From the NCBI RefSeq assembly GCF_019459305.1, contig NZ_JAIBES010000028.1, positions 1 through 50,655 on the forward strand: DNA of 50,655 nt, read 5' to 3'. A program made the translations under genes and the position numbers. This document shows, in pieces, positions 15,246-23,562 of the stretch (positions are counted from its first letter, which is position 1; each line of letters starts with the position of its first letter). The notes beneath the pieces are model-generated. The model did not search any database. It worked only from the letters and a program-made list of their open reading frames with translations, and was not told the DNA's origin. The stretch is from Sphingopyxis sp. Lineage in GTDB: Bacteria; Pseudomonadota; Alphaproteobacteria; Sphingomonadales; Sphingomonadaceae.

Positions 15246-15304
15246 TGGACTTTTCATATGTTCCGTGCAAGACGAAATTTACAACTATCTCCGAGGACCG
15301 ATTC

Positions 15305-16000
15305 TTGTCGATTGAGCTGACCTACGCTGAAGTAGAAGCCGTGCTAGCCGGACTGCACCATATCGCAGACGACAAGCGCGTTGCTTTCAAGGCGAGGCTG
15401 AAACATTTTCAACGGCTTAAATTTCCGGATGGGTCGAATACCGGCACGGGCAAGCGCGTCGTTTATACGATCGACATGTTCGTGAAACTGGCCTTTGCGA
15501 TCGAGCTTACGCAAATCGGCATGTCTCCCAAGCGAATCGTACACATCTTACGGTTGAACTGGGAACTATGCGCAGGCTCGATCCCCCTCGCGATTACCCC
15601 GAGAGCTCATTTCGACAAATGGCAGCCACCTATCAGCCATAACAATTATGTTTGGATGCTGAGCCCGGAGTCGTTGCGCGATCTGGCGGAGGGCGGCGAA
15701 GACGACCTCGATTATTACGGGCTGCTCACCGTAATTCCCATGGCTGACTTGGAGCATAATTTGCTCGTTGGCGACGTTGGCGTGGAGGGTTGGGAACGGG
15801 ACATGGGGGCTGATTATCGCCAGACGATAATCGTTCTGAGGCCATTTTTGTTCAGCCTAGTCGGACTGTTGATGGAAGTTCGCCCTGACATTTCTATCGT
15901 GGACATATGGCGCGATACGTATGAATCTTTGAGCGATCCGGTTCGGAATGGCCTTGATCGCAAGCTGGTGATCGGAGGCAATAATGGCATCAATCCGTAA
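15305..16000 (+). CDS. MerR-like prophage regulator (candidate lysogeny repressor)
   Basis: I choose TTG 15305 (LSIELTYAEVEAVL) because GAGGA lies 7 bases before it; an ATG at 15206 would run through the operator. Residues 1-85 follow a MerR-like winged helix: LKHFQRLKFPDGSNTGTGKRVVYTIDMFVKLAFAIELTQIGMSPKRIVHILRLNW. The remaining about 145 residues form an unknown sensor or dimer domain. Divergence from the early operon, the shared operator and the 17-base overlap with the integrase gene suggest it keeps the element integrated and also sets integrase expression. That control logic is inference. Confidence 0.68.
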   Translation: MSIELTYAEVEAVLAGLHHIADDKRVAFKARLKHFQRLKFPDGSNTGTGKRVVYTIDMFVKLAFAIELTQIGMSPKRIVHILRLNWELCAGSIPLAITPRAHFDKWQPPISHNNYVWMLSPESLRDLAEGGEDDLDYYGLLTVIPMADLEHNLLVGDVGVEGWERDMGADYRQTIIVLRPFLFSLVGLLMEVRPDISIVDIWRDTYESLSDPVRNGLDRKLVIGGNNGINP

Positions 16001-17162
16001 GCGCACCTGGTTCGCCCCCGACGGCACCGAACGCCAATCCTGGCAGGTCGATTATCGCGACGCCGCCGGCAAGCGACGCAGCAAGCAATTCGCCAAAAAG
16101 CGCGATGCCGATGCCTTCGCCACGAAGGCAGTCTATGAGGTCAGCCAGGGCGTCCATACTCCCGACGGTGTCAGCATCACGGTCAGCAAAGCGGGCGAGA
16201 ACTGGCTGGCTCGGGGCGCGCGGGAAAACTTGGAGCGGTCGACGATCACGATGTACGAGCAGCACCTGCGCTTGCACATAATCCCGTTCCTTGGCGCCAA
16301 ACGGCTTAACCAGCTGACGAAGCCGATGGTCGAGGATTATCGCGACCAGCTTCTGGACAGCGGCCGGTCCCGAGCGATGGCGCGCAAGATCCTCGGCTCG
16401 CTATCGTCACTGATGAAGGAAGCCCAGCGCAAGGGTTACGTCGCCCAGAACGTGTCGGAAGATGTCGAGCTGAAGCGATCGAGCCGCGACAAGCAAAAAG
16501 TCGTGCCGCCTTCGAAAGAGCATATGCGGATGATGCTCGCCGCGGCGGAAAAAGCTCGTCCGATGGATCACCCCTTAATGATGGTGCTGCTCTTCGCGGG
16601 ACTGCGCGCTTCTGAGGTTCGGGCGCTGCCATGGTGCAACATCGATTTAAAGCGCGGCCTGATCACTGTCGACCGGAAGGCCGATGCTCAAAACATCGTC
16701 GGGCAGCCAAAGTCAGCCGCTGGTCACCGTACCATTCCCGTCGGCCCCAAGGTCATTCAGACGCTGAAGAAATGGAAGCTGCAGTGCCCCAAGTCCGACC
16801 GCGATCTAGTCTTCCCGAGCGAGAAGGGGACGCCGATCTTCCACAACAACCTTGCCGTGTTTTTTCAGGAGAAGGTCCAGATCGCCGCGGGCGTGTGTCG
16901 GCCGAAGATGAAGGACGGCGAACCGCTTCTGAACGAGGATGGCGATGCCGTGCTCGAAGGCCTGTATAGCCTACACGACTTTCGCCACGCTGCGGCTTCG
17001 CTATGGATCGCCCAGCGCGTCAATGCAAAGCGCGTGTCGACCTGGATGGGTCATAGCTCAATTCAGATCACCTTCGACACCTATGGGCATCTGTTCGACG
17101 AATTGGAGGACGATGCTGAGGTCGTGGCCGCTCTTGAGGCCGGAGTATTGGGCGCCGGATAG
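15984..17162 (+). CDS. int: Tyrosine site-specific integrase
   Basis: This 392-residue phage-type integrase has an N-terminal arm-binding region (MASIRKRTWFAPDGTERQSW), a core-binding SAM-like domain (about 65-165) and a catalytic domain with all expected residues: Arg in GLRASEVRAL, HDFRHAAAS (HxxR), the His of WMGHSS, and Tyr in TFDTYGHLF. It overlaps the regulator by 17 bases. The gene ends 71 bases before the tRNA-Cys fragment, the usual int-att arrangement, so it should catalyse recombination at the tRNA 3' end. Confidence 0.93.
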   Translation: MASIRKRTWFAPDGTERQSWQVDYRDAAGKRRSKQFAKKRDADAFATKAVYEVSQGVHTPDGVSITVSKAGENWLARGARENLERSTITMYEQHLRLHIIPFLGAKRLNQLTKPMVEDYRDQLLDSGRSRAMARKILGSLSSLMKEAQRKGYVAQNVSEDVELKRSSRDKQKVVPPSKEHMRMMLAAAEKARPMDHPLMMVLLFAGLRASEVRALPWCNIDLKRGLITVDRKADAQNIVGQPKSAAGHRTIPVGPKVIQTLKKWKLQCPKSDRDLVFPSEKGTPIFHNNLAVFFQEKVQIAAGVCRPKMKDGEPLLNEDGDAVLEGLYSLHDFRHAAASLWIAQRVNAKRVSTWMGHSSIQITFDTYGHLFDELEDDAEVVAALEAGVLGAG

Positions 17163-17233
17163 AAGAAAGGGGATCTGTCGATGCAACATGAGTGCGGCAT
17201 GAGACCAGAAAACGGCGCATTTTCGCCATTTTG

Positions 17234-17284
17234 AGACGGATTGCAAATCCGTGCACGCCGGTTCGATTCCGGCTCGGGCCTCCA
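17234..17284 (+). other. Attachment site: 3' fragment of tRNA-Cys(GCA)
   Basis: The sequence holds a complete anticodon arm (ACGGA-TTGCAAA-TCCGT, anticodon GCA), a variable region, a T arm (GCCGG-TTCGATT-CCGGC) and an acceptor 3' strand TCGGGCC-T-CCA. The matching 5' acceptor strand GGCCCGA and a D arm are absent upstream, so this is not a full tRNA. It is best read as the att duplicate left by integration; the intact tRNA-Cys should lie at the other end of the element. Confidence 0.85.
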
Positions 17285-17513
17285 CCGAGTTTTACCTTTA
17301 AAAACAATAACTTGCCTCTTGGGAATTGCTCCCGACATTCCCGCGGGTTACGGCGATACAGTCGGCCCAATTCCGACCCAAAAGACTAGATTTTCGACGA
17401 AAATTGGTCCCGTATCAGGGGCTGAAAGGGCGGAGTATCTGCCGCTGAAAGTGCCTGCTGAAAGTGCATGTGGGGATTTGATTTATGATAATCGTTCCGG
17501 CCGACGGCTAACG

Positions 17514-17812
17514 TTAAGGCTCACAAGCGATGCCATCGCCATCGCCGTCCATGCCTTCTCGATTGCTGGGCTCGCCGCGATAGATTTGAGCGGTGCCTGC
17601 GGCCCGAGCATCCTTGCATCCCGACCAATGGTCGCCTCCCTGCGGCGCGCACTCTCGCACGGCGCCAGTCGCCACTGCGACCTGCTTTGTAGTCGACACA
17701 GCGGCGGCTGGCTGTTCGGGGCTCGCAAGTGCCCAACCTCTGACGGTGGCAGCGCCGATCAGTCCTAACGCGACAAGGACGCTACCCGACGACGAGCTAT
17801 TCTTGTGTTCAT
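17514..17812 (-). pseudogene. Excalibur-domain protein with a frameshift in the signal peptide
   Basis: The C-terminal part (CAPQGGDHWSGCKDARAAGTAQIYRGEPSNREGMDGDGDGIACEP) is a clear Excalibur calcium-binding domain with the DxDxDGxxCE signature. Its frame lacks a sensible start. An ATG at 17812 begins MNTRIARRRVASL, then stops; inserting one base after TTG would continue it into VALGLIGAATVRGWALASPEQ, a normal signal peptide. A one-base deletion thus splits an exported protein. It may be real decay or a sequencing error. It is the first host gene right of the attachment site. Confidence 0.6.
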
Positions 17813-17994
17813 GTCTTCGGAGATGATTGTATCGGCGGGGTCGTGACAGGTTCGTCGTTGTTTCATCCTCCTTGGGTATTCGCAAGCAACGAGTGGAGCA
17901 GTTGCAGAGCATGTCACGCGTCTCTGTTCGCTAACATCGGCGCTTTGTCTGCGCTCTCGACGATGGCCTCGATCGTCGCAGAGCCGCCGATCTT

Positions 17995-19320
17995 TCACGA
18001 CCGAAAGTTGCGCGCCTGAAGCCCGTATTTGGCAAGCTTATCGTACAAGGTTTTGCGGGGAATATGCAGATTTCGCTGAACTTCGGCGACGCTTCCGCCA
18101 GTACGTCGCATCGCATCTTCGAGAAGCGTTCGCTCGAAGTTTGCGACGAGAGCATGAAGACTTGCCCCCTTCGCACCCTGCGCCGCGGGTTGCGCTAGGC
18201 GCGTAAGTCCGAGCACGAAATTCTGCGCAAATGTTCGCAATTCGCGCAGATTGCCGGGCCAGTCGTGGCTGACGAGATGGTGCCACTCGATCTCGGTGAG
18301 CTCAGCAGCTGATCTTTCGAGACTGCGTTCAAATTCTGCCACGAACATGCGGAACAGTCCTGGTATGTCGTCACGCCTCTCGACGAGGCGGGGCAATGTG
18401 ACGGTTATGCCGCTCAGCCGGTCTTCCAGCCCGCGATCGCGGGCCGGAACGTCATCGTCTTCCGCACGGCGTGCTGTCGTGGTCCCGATTATCCGGATAT
18501 CGACATTCCGGGGGCGGTCGGCACCAAGGGCGATGAAATTCCGGTGATCAACAAGACTGACCAGACGCGGCCGGTCGCGTGCGGGAATATTTTCCACGGC
18601 TTCGATGACCAGCGTCCCGCCACTCGCCCGCTCGATTATCCCCGATCGCGACAGCGCAACTGACGGATCGCGGCCATAGACCAGGACATTGGCTTCCTCG
18701 TTGGCGAACACGCCGGGATCGAGGACGACGAACGGACGATTCCGGCGCGGGCTGAGATCATGCACCAGGCGTGCGACATGACTCTTGCCGGTGCCCGGCG
18801 CACCGCTGACCAGCAGGTCGGCATCGGTCTGCGCCACTTCGCGCACGATCCGCTCAGTGCGGCTTGCGACGGCGGACGATCCCATCCAGCCCGCGCGTGT
18901 GCTGCCTTCGAGTTGCGAGCGCAGGCGGCGGTTCTCCAGCAACAGCTTGCGCCGGTCGGCTGCCTGGCGCACCGACCGGGCGAGCCGCTCGATCGCATAG
19001 GGTTTGGTGAAGAAGTCCGCCGCGCCTTCCTTCATGGAATTGACGGCCATCGACACGTCGCCGTGCGCGGTGGTGAAGATCATGGGGATATCGGGGTCGA
19101 TTTGGCGAATCCGGGCAAAGAATTCGATGCCGTCGAGGACAGGCAGGCGAACGTCGCTGATCACAACGCCATCAAAGTCGGCATTGATCTCGCACAAGGC
19201 GGCCGTCGCGGCCGGAAACGCCGCCACGGCAAACCCCTCCAGCTGAAGTGCCTGGACCGTGCCCGCCCGCAGACTTTCGTCATCCTCGACGAAGATGACC
19301 GATATGCCACCTTCGATCAT
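17995..19320 (-). CDS. dctD: DctD-like C4-dicarboxylate response regulator with degenerate AAA+ domain
   Basis: The N-terminal receiver domain has E12-D13-D14, phospho-acceptor D56 (VVISDVRLPVLDG), T84 and K106. The AAA+ domain keeps Walker A GAPGTGKS (173-180), but where sigma-54 activators show GAFTGA (about 213-224) it reads VLVYGRDPSVALSR. Walker B is altered (GGTLVIEAVE rather than TLFLDE). The C-terminal Fis-type HTH is intact (SVAEVQRNLHIPRKTLYDKLAKYGLQ). It overlaps dctB by ATGA and is divergent from dctA, so dicarboxylate-uptake control is likely. Without GAFTGA it should not remodel sigma-54 holoenzyme. Confidence 0.8.
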   Translation of the reverse strand: MIEGGISVIFVEDDESLRAGTVQALQLEGFAVAAFPAATAALCEINADFDGVVISDVRLPVLDGIEFFARIRQIDPDIPMIFTTAHGDVSMAVNSMKEGAADFFTKPYAIERLARSVRQAADRRKLLLENRRLRSQLEGSTRAGWMGSSAVASRTERIVREVAQTDADLLVSGAPGTGKSHVARLVHDLSPRRNRPFVVLDPGVFANEEANVLVYGRDPSVALSRSGIIERASGGTLVIEAVENIPARDRPRLVSLVDHRNFIALGADRPRNVDIRIIGTTTARRAEDDDVPARDRGLEDRLSGITVTLPRLVERRDDIPGLFRMFVAEFERSLERSAAELTEIEWHHLVSHDWPGNLRELRTFAQNFVLGLTRLAQPAAQGAKGASLHALVANFERTLLEDAMRRTGGSVAEVQRNLHIPRKTLYDKLAKYGLQARNFRS

Positions 19321-21014
19321 TTTGTCTGGGGAATGATCATGGTGAAACAGGTCCGCATGGCGTCGGGTTCGAAAACGAGGTCACCGCCCAGATCGCGCAT
19401 GATGTCGCGCGAAATGACCAAACCGAGCCCAAGACCGTCCGGCTTCGTGGTGGCAAAGGGCTGAAATAGCTGGGCGACCTCGTGGGCGCCAATACCGGGG
19501 CCGCTATCGCACAGGCGCACGCGGATTTCGTTTTCGTTGCGGATCACCTCGATAGTAACCGCGCCGGCTTCGCCGACGGCATCAAGTGCGTTCTGGAGCA
19601 GATTGACCAGCACCTGTTCCAGACGCACGTGCTCGGCAGCAACGGCTATATCGAGATCATCCGCCGACGGCATCTGCAGCGCCACGCCCATCGACACGAT
19701 CCGATCGCGGAGCAGAAGGAGTGCCCCATCGACGATCTCGCCGATTCTGACCAGGCGCCGGGGGCCGGGCTGGCGGCGGCTGAATCGCCGCAGCTCCCCC
19801 GTAATCAAGCCGAGCCGATCCGCCAGGCCTACAATCTCTCGGAAATTTGCCGACGCCTCTTCGGCGCGTCCGCGCGCAATCAGCTTCTCGCCATTCTCTG
19901 CAAACACCCGCATGGCCGCAACGGGTTGCCCTATTTCGTGGCCGACTCCCGCCGAAATCTGGCCCAGTGTTGCGAGGCGGTTCGCCTGGGACAGTTGGTC
20001 GCGCAGGGTGCGCGTGCGCTGGGCGACCATCTCCTCCTGAAAAGCCTGTCGTCGCCGCCGCACGAAGAACAAGGCGAACGCGAGCGCGATCGTGCTGGCC
20101 AGTGCCAGCGCCACGGCTAACCTGCCGCTAGCGATCGCGGCTGCTGCGCGCGGCCCCGGGTCGACCAGCAGGTGCAGTATCCATCCATCGGGCGAGATCG
20201 GCTGCAAGGTGTCGAACAGCGGCGCTTCGACGATCGCCCGCTCCCCTCCGCCGCGAGCCCGCATGATCGCCAGCGGCTCCAGTCTGGCCAAGCCGAAGCG
20301 TTGCTCGTCCTGCACAGCGTCGCGTGCGCGGGCGACGCCTTCTCCGGTCAGCCGGAACCGCCACCCTGCGTCGGTCGCCAGTAGCACAACGCCGGTCGCA
20401 TCGGTGACGTAGACGCCGTCGGTAGTCTTGCGCCAGCTTGCCTCGAGCGCATCGAACTCGATCTTGACGGCCACGACGCCCTGCGGGCTGGCCGCCGAAC
20501 CGGCTCTGTGCGCGATATACAGCCCCGGCCGGCGGCTGACTGTGCCAAGCGCAAACTCGGTCGAGGTTCCTGCGTTCAGGGCCTGCCGGAAATAGCGGCG
20601 GAAGGCGTAGTTCGACCCCACAAAACTGGCAGGCTGTTTCCAGTTACTCGCCGCAAGGGTGAGGCCGTCCTTGTCCATGACGTAGATGGCCGCGGCACCC
20701 GATTGGTGGGCGAGGTTCTCCAGCCGGGTATCAAGCTGCCTGGTCTGGCTGGCATCGCCCTCGAGCAGCTGGCGCACTTGCAGGTCTCCTGCCAGCGTGA
20801 TCGGCAGCAGGCTGACCTTGTCGAGTTCGCTTCTGAGACCGGCGGCGAGAATCGCCGCATCGTCGCGCGCAACCTCTTTTTCTTGGGTGAGCGCGCGCGC
20901 GTACATCACCCGGTCGACGGACAGAACTAATCCGGCCAGCAGGACGATGGCGACCACCGCTGGCAGAATCAGGCGACGGCGATCGCGAACCATAATATCT
21001 GCCCAGCCAGCCAT
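19317..21014 (-). CDS. dctB: DctB-like sensor histidine kinase
   Basis: The protein has a membrane helix near the N-terminus (LILPAVVAIVLLAGLVLSV), a periplasmic dCache-like sensor (about 40-300, including YVMDKDGLTLAASNWKQPASFVGSNYAFRRYF), a second helix (LAVALALASTIALAFALFFV) and a kinase core. The H box is GVGHEIGQPVAAMRVFAENG, the N box LVNLLQNALDAVG, and the G boxes LCDSGPGIG and GLGLGLVISRDI. DctB binds C4-dicarboxylates in the periplasm and phosphorylates DctD. Candidate starts are 21014 (MAGWADIM) and 20993 (MVRDRR); neither has a strong ribosome site, and a start further upstream would cut into the palindromic activator sites. Confidence 0.85.
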   Translation of the reverse strand: MAGWADIMVRDRRRLILPAVVAIVLLAGLVLSVDRVMYARALTQEKEVARDDAAILAAGLRSELDKVSLLPITLAGDLQVRQLLEGDASQTRQLDTRLENLAHQSGAAAIYVMDKDGLTLAASNWKQPASFVGSNYAFRRYFRQALNAGTSTEFALGTVSRRPGLYIAHRAGSAASPQGVVAVKIEFDALEASWRKTTDGVYVTDATGVVLLATDAGWRFRLTGEGVARARDAVQDEQRFGLARLEPLAIMRARGGGERAIVEAPLFDTLQPISPDGWILHLLVDPGPRAAAAIASGRLAVALALASTIALAFALFFVRRRRQAFQEEMVAQRTRTLRDQLSQANRLATLGQISAGVGHEIGQPVAAMRVFAENGEKLIARGRAEEASANFREIVGLADRLGLITGELRRFSRRQPGPRRLVRIGEIVDGALLLLRDRIVSMGVALQMPSADDLDIAVAAEHVRLEQVLVNLLQNALDAVGEAGAVTIEVIRNENEIRVRLCDSGPGIGAHEVAQLFQPFATTKPDGLGLGLVISRDIMRDLGGDLVFEPDAMRTCFTMIIPQTK

Positions 21015-21021
21015 CCACGCA

Positions 21022-21073
21022 TTGTGCGGCTTTCCGCACAATGTGCAACCTGATTGTGTGGAAAGCCGCACGA
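21022..21073. promoter_or_regulatory. Two DctD-type activator palindromes between dctB and dctA
   Basis: Site 1 (21022-21041) has perfect arms TTGTGCGG and CCGCACAA around CTTT. Site 2 (21054-21073) has arms TTGTGTGG and CCGCACGA around AAAG. Their centres are 32 bp apart, three helical turns. The GTGCGG-N4-CCGCAC form resembles known DctD upstream activating sites. They lie about 60 and 90 bp upstream of the inferred dctA start of transcription. Confidence 0.8.
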
Positions 21074-21112
21074 ATCTGACCGGGAATTTTAATTAAATCA
21101 TTGAATATAAAT

Positions 21113-21118
21113 TATAAT
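21113..21118 (+). promoter_or_regulatory. Probable -10 element of the dctA promoter
   Basis: An exact TATAAT lies in an AT-rich tract (21085-21122). No good TTGACA is found 16-18 bp upstream (only TAATTA-like), as expected for an activator-dependent sigma-70 promoter. I find no sigma-54 element (GG-N10-GC of the TGGCAC/TTGC type) between the activator sites and the gene. Confidence 0.5.
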
Positions 21119-21203
21119 TGAAATTCGACGTCCAGCGTTTCACGCAGTTCGATCGCTATTTATAGTGCCCGTAAGGCAAAACTGCCGTGGGAGAGGATCG
21201 GCG

Positions 21204-22589
21204 ATGGGGTTGGCAGCGGCCACTGGCGATACGAGCGCGCCCGCTCGCAAATTGCCATTCTACCGGCATCTCTATGTCCAGGTGTTGAGCGCGATCGCGC
21301 TTGGGGCGCTGGTGGGACATTTGTTTCCCGCCTTCGGCGCCTCGCTGAAGCCTCTCGGCGACGGCTTCATCGGGCTGGTCAAGATGATCATCGCCCCGGT
21401 GATCTTCCTGACGGTTGCGACCGGCATCGCCGGAATGAAGGACATGACGGCGGTCGGCAGTGTCGCCGGCAAGGCGTTCGTCTATTTCCTGTTCTTCTCC
21501 ACCCTTGCACTGGTCATCGGGCTGGTCGTCGCCAACGTGGTGCAGCCGGGTGCGGGCCTGAACATCGATCCCGCGTCGCTCGATACTACGGCCGTCGCGG
21601 CATATGCAGAGACTGCCGAAAAACAGACCATTTCGGCCTTCCTGCTGGGCATGATTCCCACGACGCTGTTCAGCGCTTTGACGAGTGGATCGATTCTCCA
21701 GGTGCTGCTGGTCGCGATCCTGACCGGTGTCGCAATCGCCACGACGAGACCGCACAGCGACCTCGTGCTCGACGTGATGGGGTCCTTCAATCAGGTCATC
21801 TTCAAACTCGTCCACATGCTGATGAAGCTTGCCCCGATCGGCGCATTCGGGGCGATAGCCTTCACCATCGGCGAATTCGGAATCGGTTCGCTGGCCAGCC
21901 TCGCTGCGCTGATCGCGACATTCTACCTCACTTCACTGCTGTTCGTGCTCGTGGTGCTCGGTCTCGTCGCAAGGCTGGCAGGCTTCACCATCATTGGTCT
22001 GATCAAATATCTGCGCGAGGAGCTGCTGCTCGTTCTCGGTACCTCCTCGTCCGAGGCCGCGTTGCCTAGCCTGATGGAGAAAATGGAGATTGCCGGTTGC
22101 CGCAAGACGGTGGTCGGACTGGTGGTGCCGACCGGTTATTCCTTCAATCTGGATGGCACCAACATCTACATGACGCTCGCTGCACTGTTCATTGCGCAGG
22201 CCGTGGGCATCGATCTGTCCTTGGGCGAGCAATTGACCCTGGTGCTGGTTGCGATGGTCAGCTCAAAGGGTGCGGCAGGTGTCACCGGGGCGGGCTTCGT
22301 CATCCTCGCTGCAACGCTGTCGGTAGTCCCCTCGGTTCCGGTGGCCGGCATGGCCCTGATCCTGGGCATCGACCGGTTCATGAGCGAGTGCCGCGCACTC
22401 ACCAATTTTATCGGCAATGCAGTCGCCACGATCGTGGTCGCCAAGTGGGAGAACGCGCTCGACACCCAGCGCCTCGCCGCCGCGATGGCGGGTAGCCCGA
22501 TGCCGCTTCCGGAAGCTGACATCGAACATCACGAACGGACCGGGCCCTATAGCGAAGGCATGGCGGCGGCGATCGGAGAGACGCCATGA
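21204..22589 (+). CDS. dctA: C4-dicarboxylate:cation symporter DctA
   Basis: The start is ATG 21204 ([31 protein letters not shown]), preceded by GAGAGGA; a 13-residue upstream extension lacks a site. The 461-residue protein has the DAACS-family helices and signatures: [24 protein letters not shown], the Ser-rich hairpin [39 protein letters not shown], and [20 protein letters not shown]. It imports succinate, fumarate, malate or aspartate across the inner membrane. It is the first gene of an operon with an exported hydrolase (ATGA overlap) and a TonB receptor, suggesting the transported acid may be released from an esterified precursor. Confidence 0.92.
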   Translation: MGLAAATGDTSAPARKLPFYRHLYVQVLSAIALGALVGHLFPAFGASLKPLGDGFIGLVKMIIAPVIFLTVATGIAGMKDMTAVGSVAGKAFVYFLFFSTLALVIGLVVANVVQPGAGLNIDPASLDTTAVAAYAETAEKQTISAFLLGMIPTTLFSALTSGSILQVLLVAILTGVAIATTRPHSDLVLDVMGSFNQVIFKLVHMLMKLAPIGAFGAIAFTIGEFGIGSLASLAALIATFYLTSLLFVLVVLGLVARLAGFTIIGLIKYLREELLLVLGTSSSEAALPSLMEKMEIAGCRKTVVGLVVPTGYSFNLDGTNIYMTLAALFIAQAVGIDLSLGEQLTLVLVAMVSSKGAAGVTGAGFVILAATLSVVPSVPVAGMALILGIDRFMSECRALTNFIGNAVATIVVAKWENALDTQRLAAAMAGSPMPLPEADIEHHERTGPYSEGMAAAIGETP

Positions 22590-23545
22590 TCGCCCGCCGT
22601 ACGCTGATCTGGGGCGCCGCCACGCTGCTCGCCGCATCGACCGTGCTGGGCAGCGCTGCGCTGAGGGCGCAGGATTTCGAGGAAATCCCCCTGTGGCCAG
22701 GCAAGCCGCCGGGCAAAGGCGACGTAAGCGGACCGGAGCTGATTGGAAGCAAAGGTGCAGGCTTTGGCGCGGTGTCCAATGTTTCCAACCCGCGCTTGCG
22801 GGTCTATCGCCCCAACCACGCCAATGGCCGGGCGGTGCTGGTCATCGGCGGGGGCGGGTATTTTCGCATCCAGCTTTGGAAGGAAAGCACACCCGCGGCG
22901 CGATGGCTGCAGCTCAACGGCTACACCGTTTTCGAGCTCATCCACCGCCTTCCGGGCGATGGGTGGGAAGCTGCAGCCCCGTTTATGGATGCGCAGCGCG
23001 CGATGAAGATCGTTCGCCATCGTGCCGACGAGTTCGGCATCCGCCCCGACCGCATCGGTATCCTGGGGTTTTCCGCTGGCGGGCATCTGGCTGGCTATAC
23101 CGCGCTGAAGCCCGACCAGGCATTCTACGCGGGGAACGACAAGTTCGAAACGGAGTCCGCGCGGCCCGACTTCGCCGTGCTGCTTTTCCCGGTGGTCACG
23201 CTGCGCAAGCCTTACGACACGACCCGCACCAGGCGCGAGATCGTCGGCCGCGAGCCGAGCCTCGCCGCACAGGAACAGTGGTCGCTCGACACGCACGCGT
23301 CGAAGGATGCACCGCCGATGATCTTGTTTTCCTCGGCCGACGACCAGACGACGCCCCCCGGCCATAACATCGCGCTGTTCGAGGCGCTCAACCGGGTGGG
23401 CGCGACTGTCGAGATGCACATCTTTTCAGCCGGAGGCCACGGATGGGGTCTCGGCACGTCTGACCAGACCCTGAGCCAATGGCCGACGCTGTTCACCGCC
23501 TGGCTCGATACGCAAATTACCCAGCCAATTACCCAAAAGAAATGA
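22586..23545 (+). CDS. Exported alpha/beta hydrolase (BD-FAE/acetyl-esterase type)
   Basis: An N-terminal signal ([28 protein letters not shown]) directs export. The hydrolase fold shows an oxyanion Gly cluster IGGGGYF (87-93), nucleophile elbow GFSAGGH with Ser163, acid D252/D253 (SSADDQ) and His285 (SAGGHGWG). This is the arrangement of the xylan-acetylesterase/BD-FAE esterases. It is coupled to dctA by ATGA and followed by a TonB receptor with an 18-base gap, so it probably hydrolyses an ester in the periplasm whose acid product is taken up by DctA. The true substrate is not visible. Confidence 0.8.
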   Translation: MIARRTLIWGAATLLAASTVLGSAALRAQDFEEIPLWPGKPPGKGDVSGPELIGSKGAGFGAVSNVSNPRLRVYRPNHANGRAVLVIGGGGYFRIQLWKESTPAARWLQLNGYTVFELIHRLPGDGWEAAAPFMDAQRAMKIVRHRADEFGIRPDRIGILGFSAGGHLAGYTALKPDQAFYAGNDKFETESARPDFAVLLFPVVTLRKPYDTTRTRREIVGREPSLAAQEQWSLDTHASKDAPPMILFSSADDQTTPPGHNIALFEALNRVGATVEMHIFSAGGHGWGLGTSDQTLSQWPTLFTAWLDTQITQPITQKK

Positions 23546-23562
23546 TCGGGAGGATCACCAAC

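Noticed and set aside
17200-17284. Complete tRNA-Cys gene
   Set aside because: No D arm and no GGCCCGA acceptor strand upstream; only the anticodon arm, T arm and 3' acceptor are present.
17058-17370. Leftward reading frames with peptides such as GIEPACTDLQSV and PEPESNRRARICNPS
   Set aside because: These are the well-known false peptides antisense to tRNA T-arm/acceptor sequence; here they run across the tRNA-Cys fragment and the integrase 3' end.
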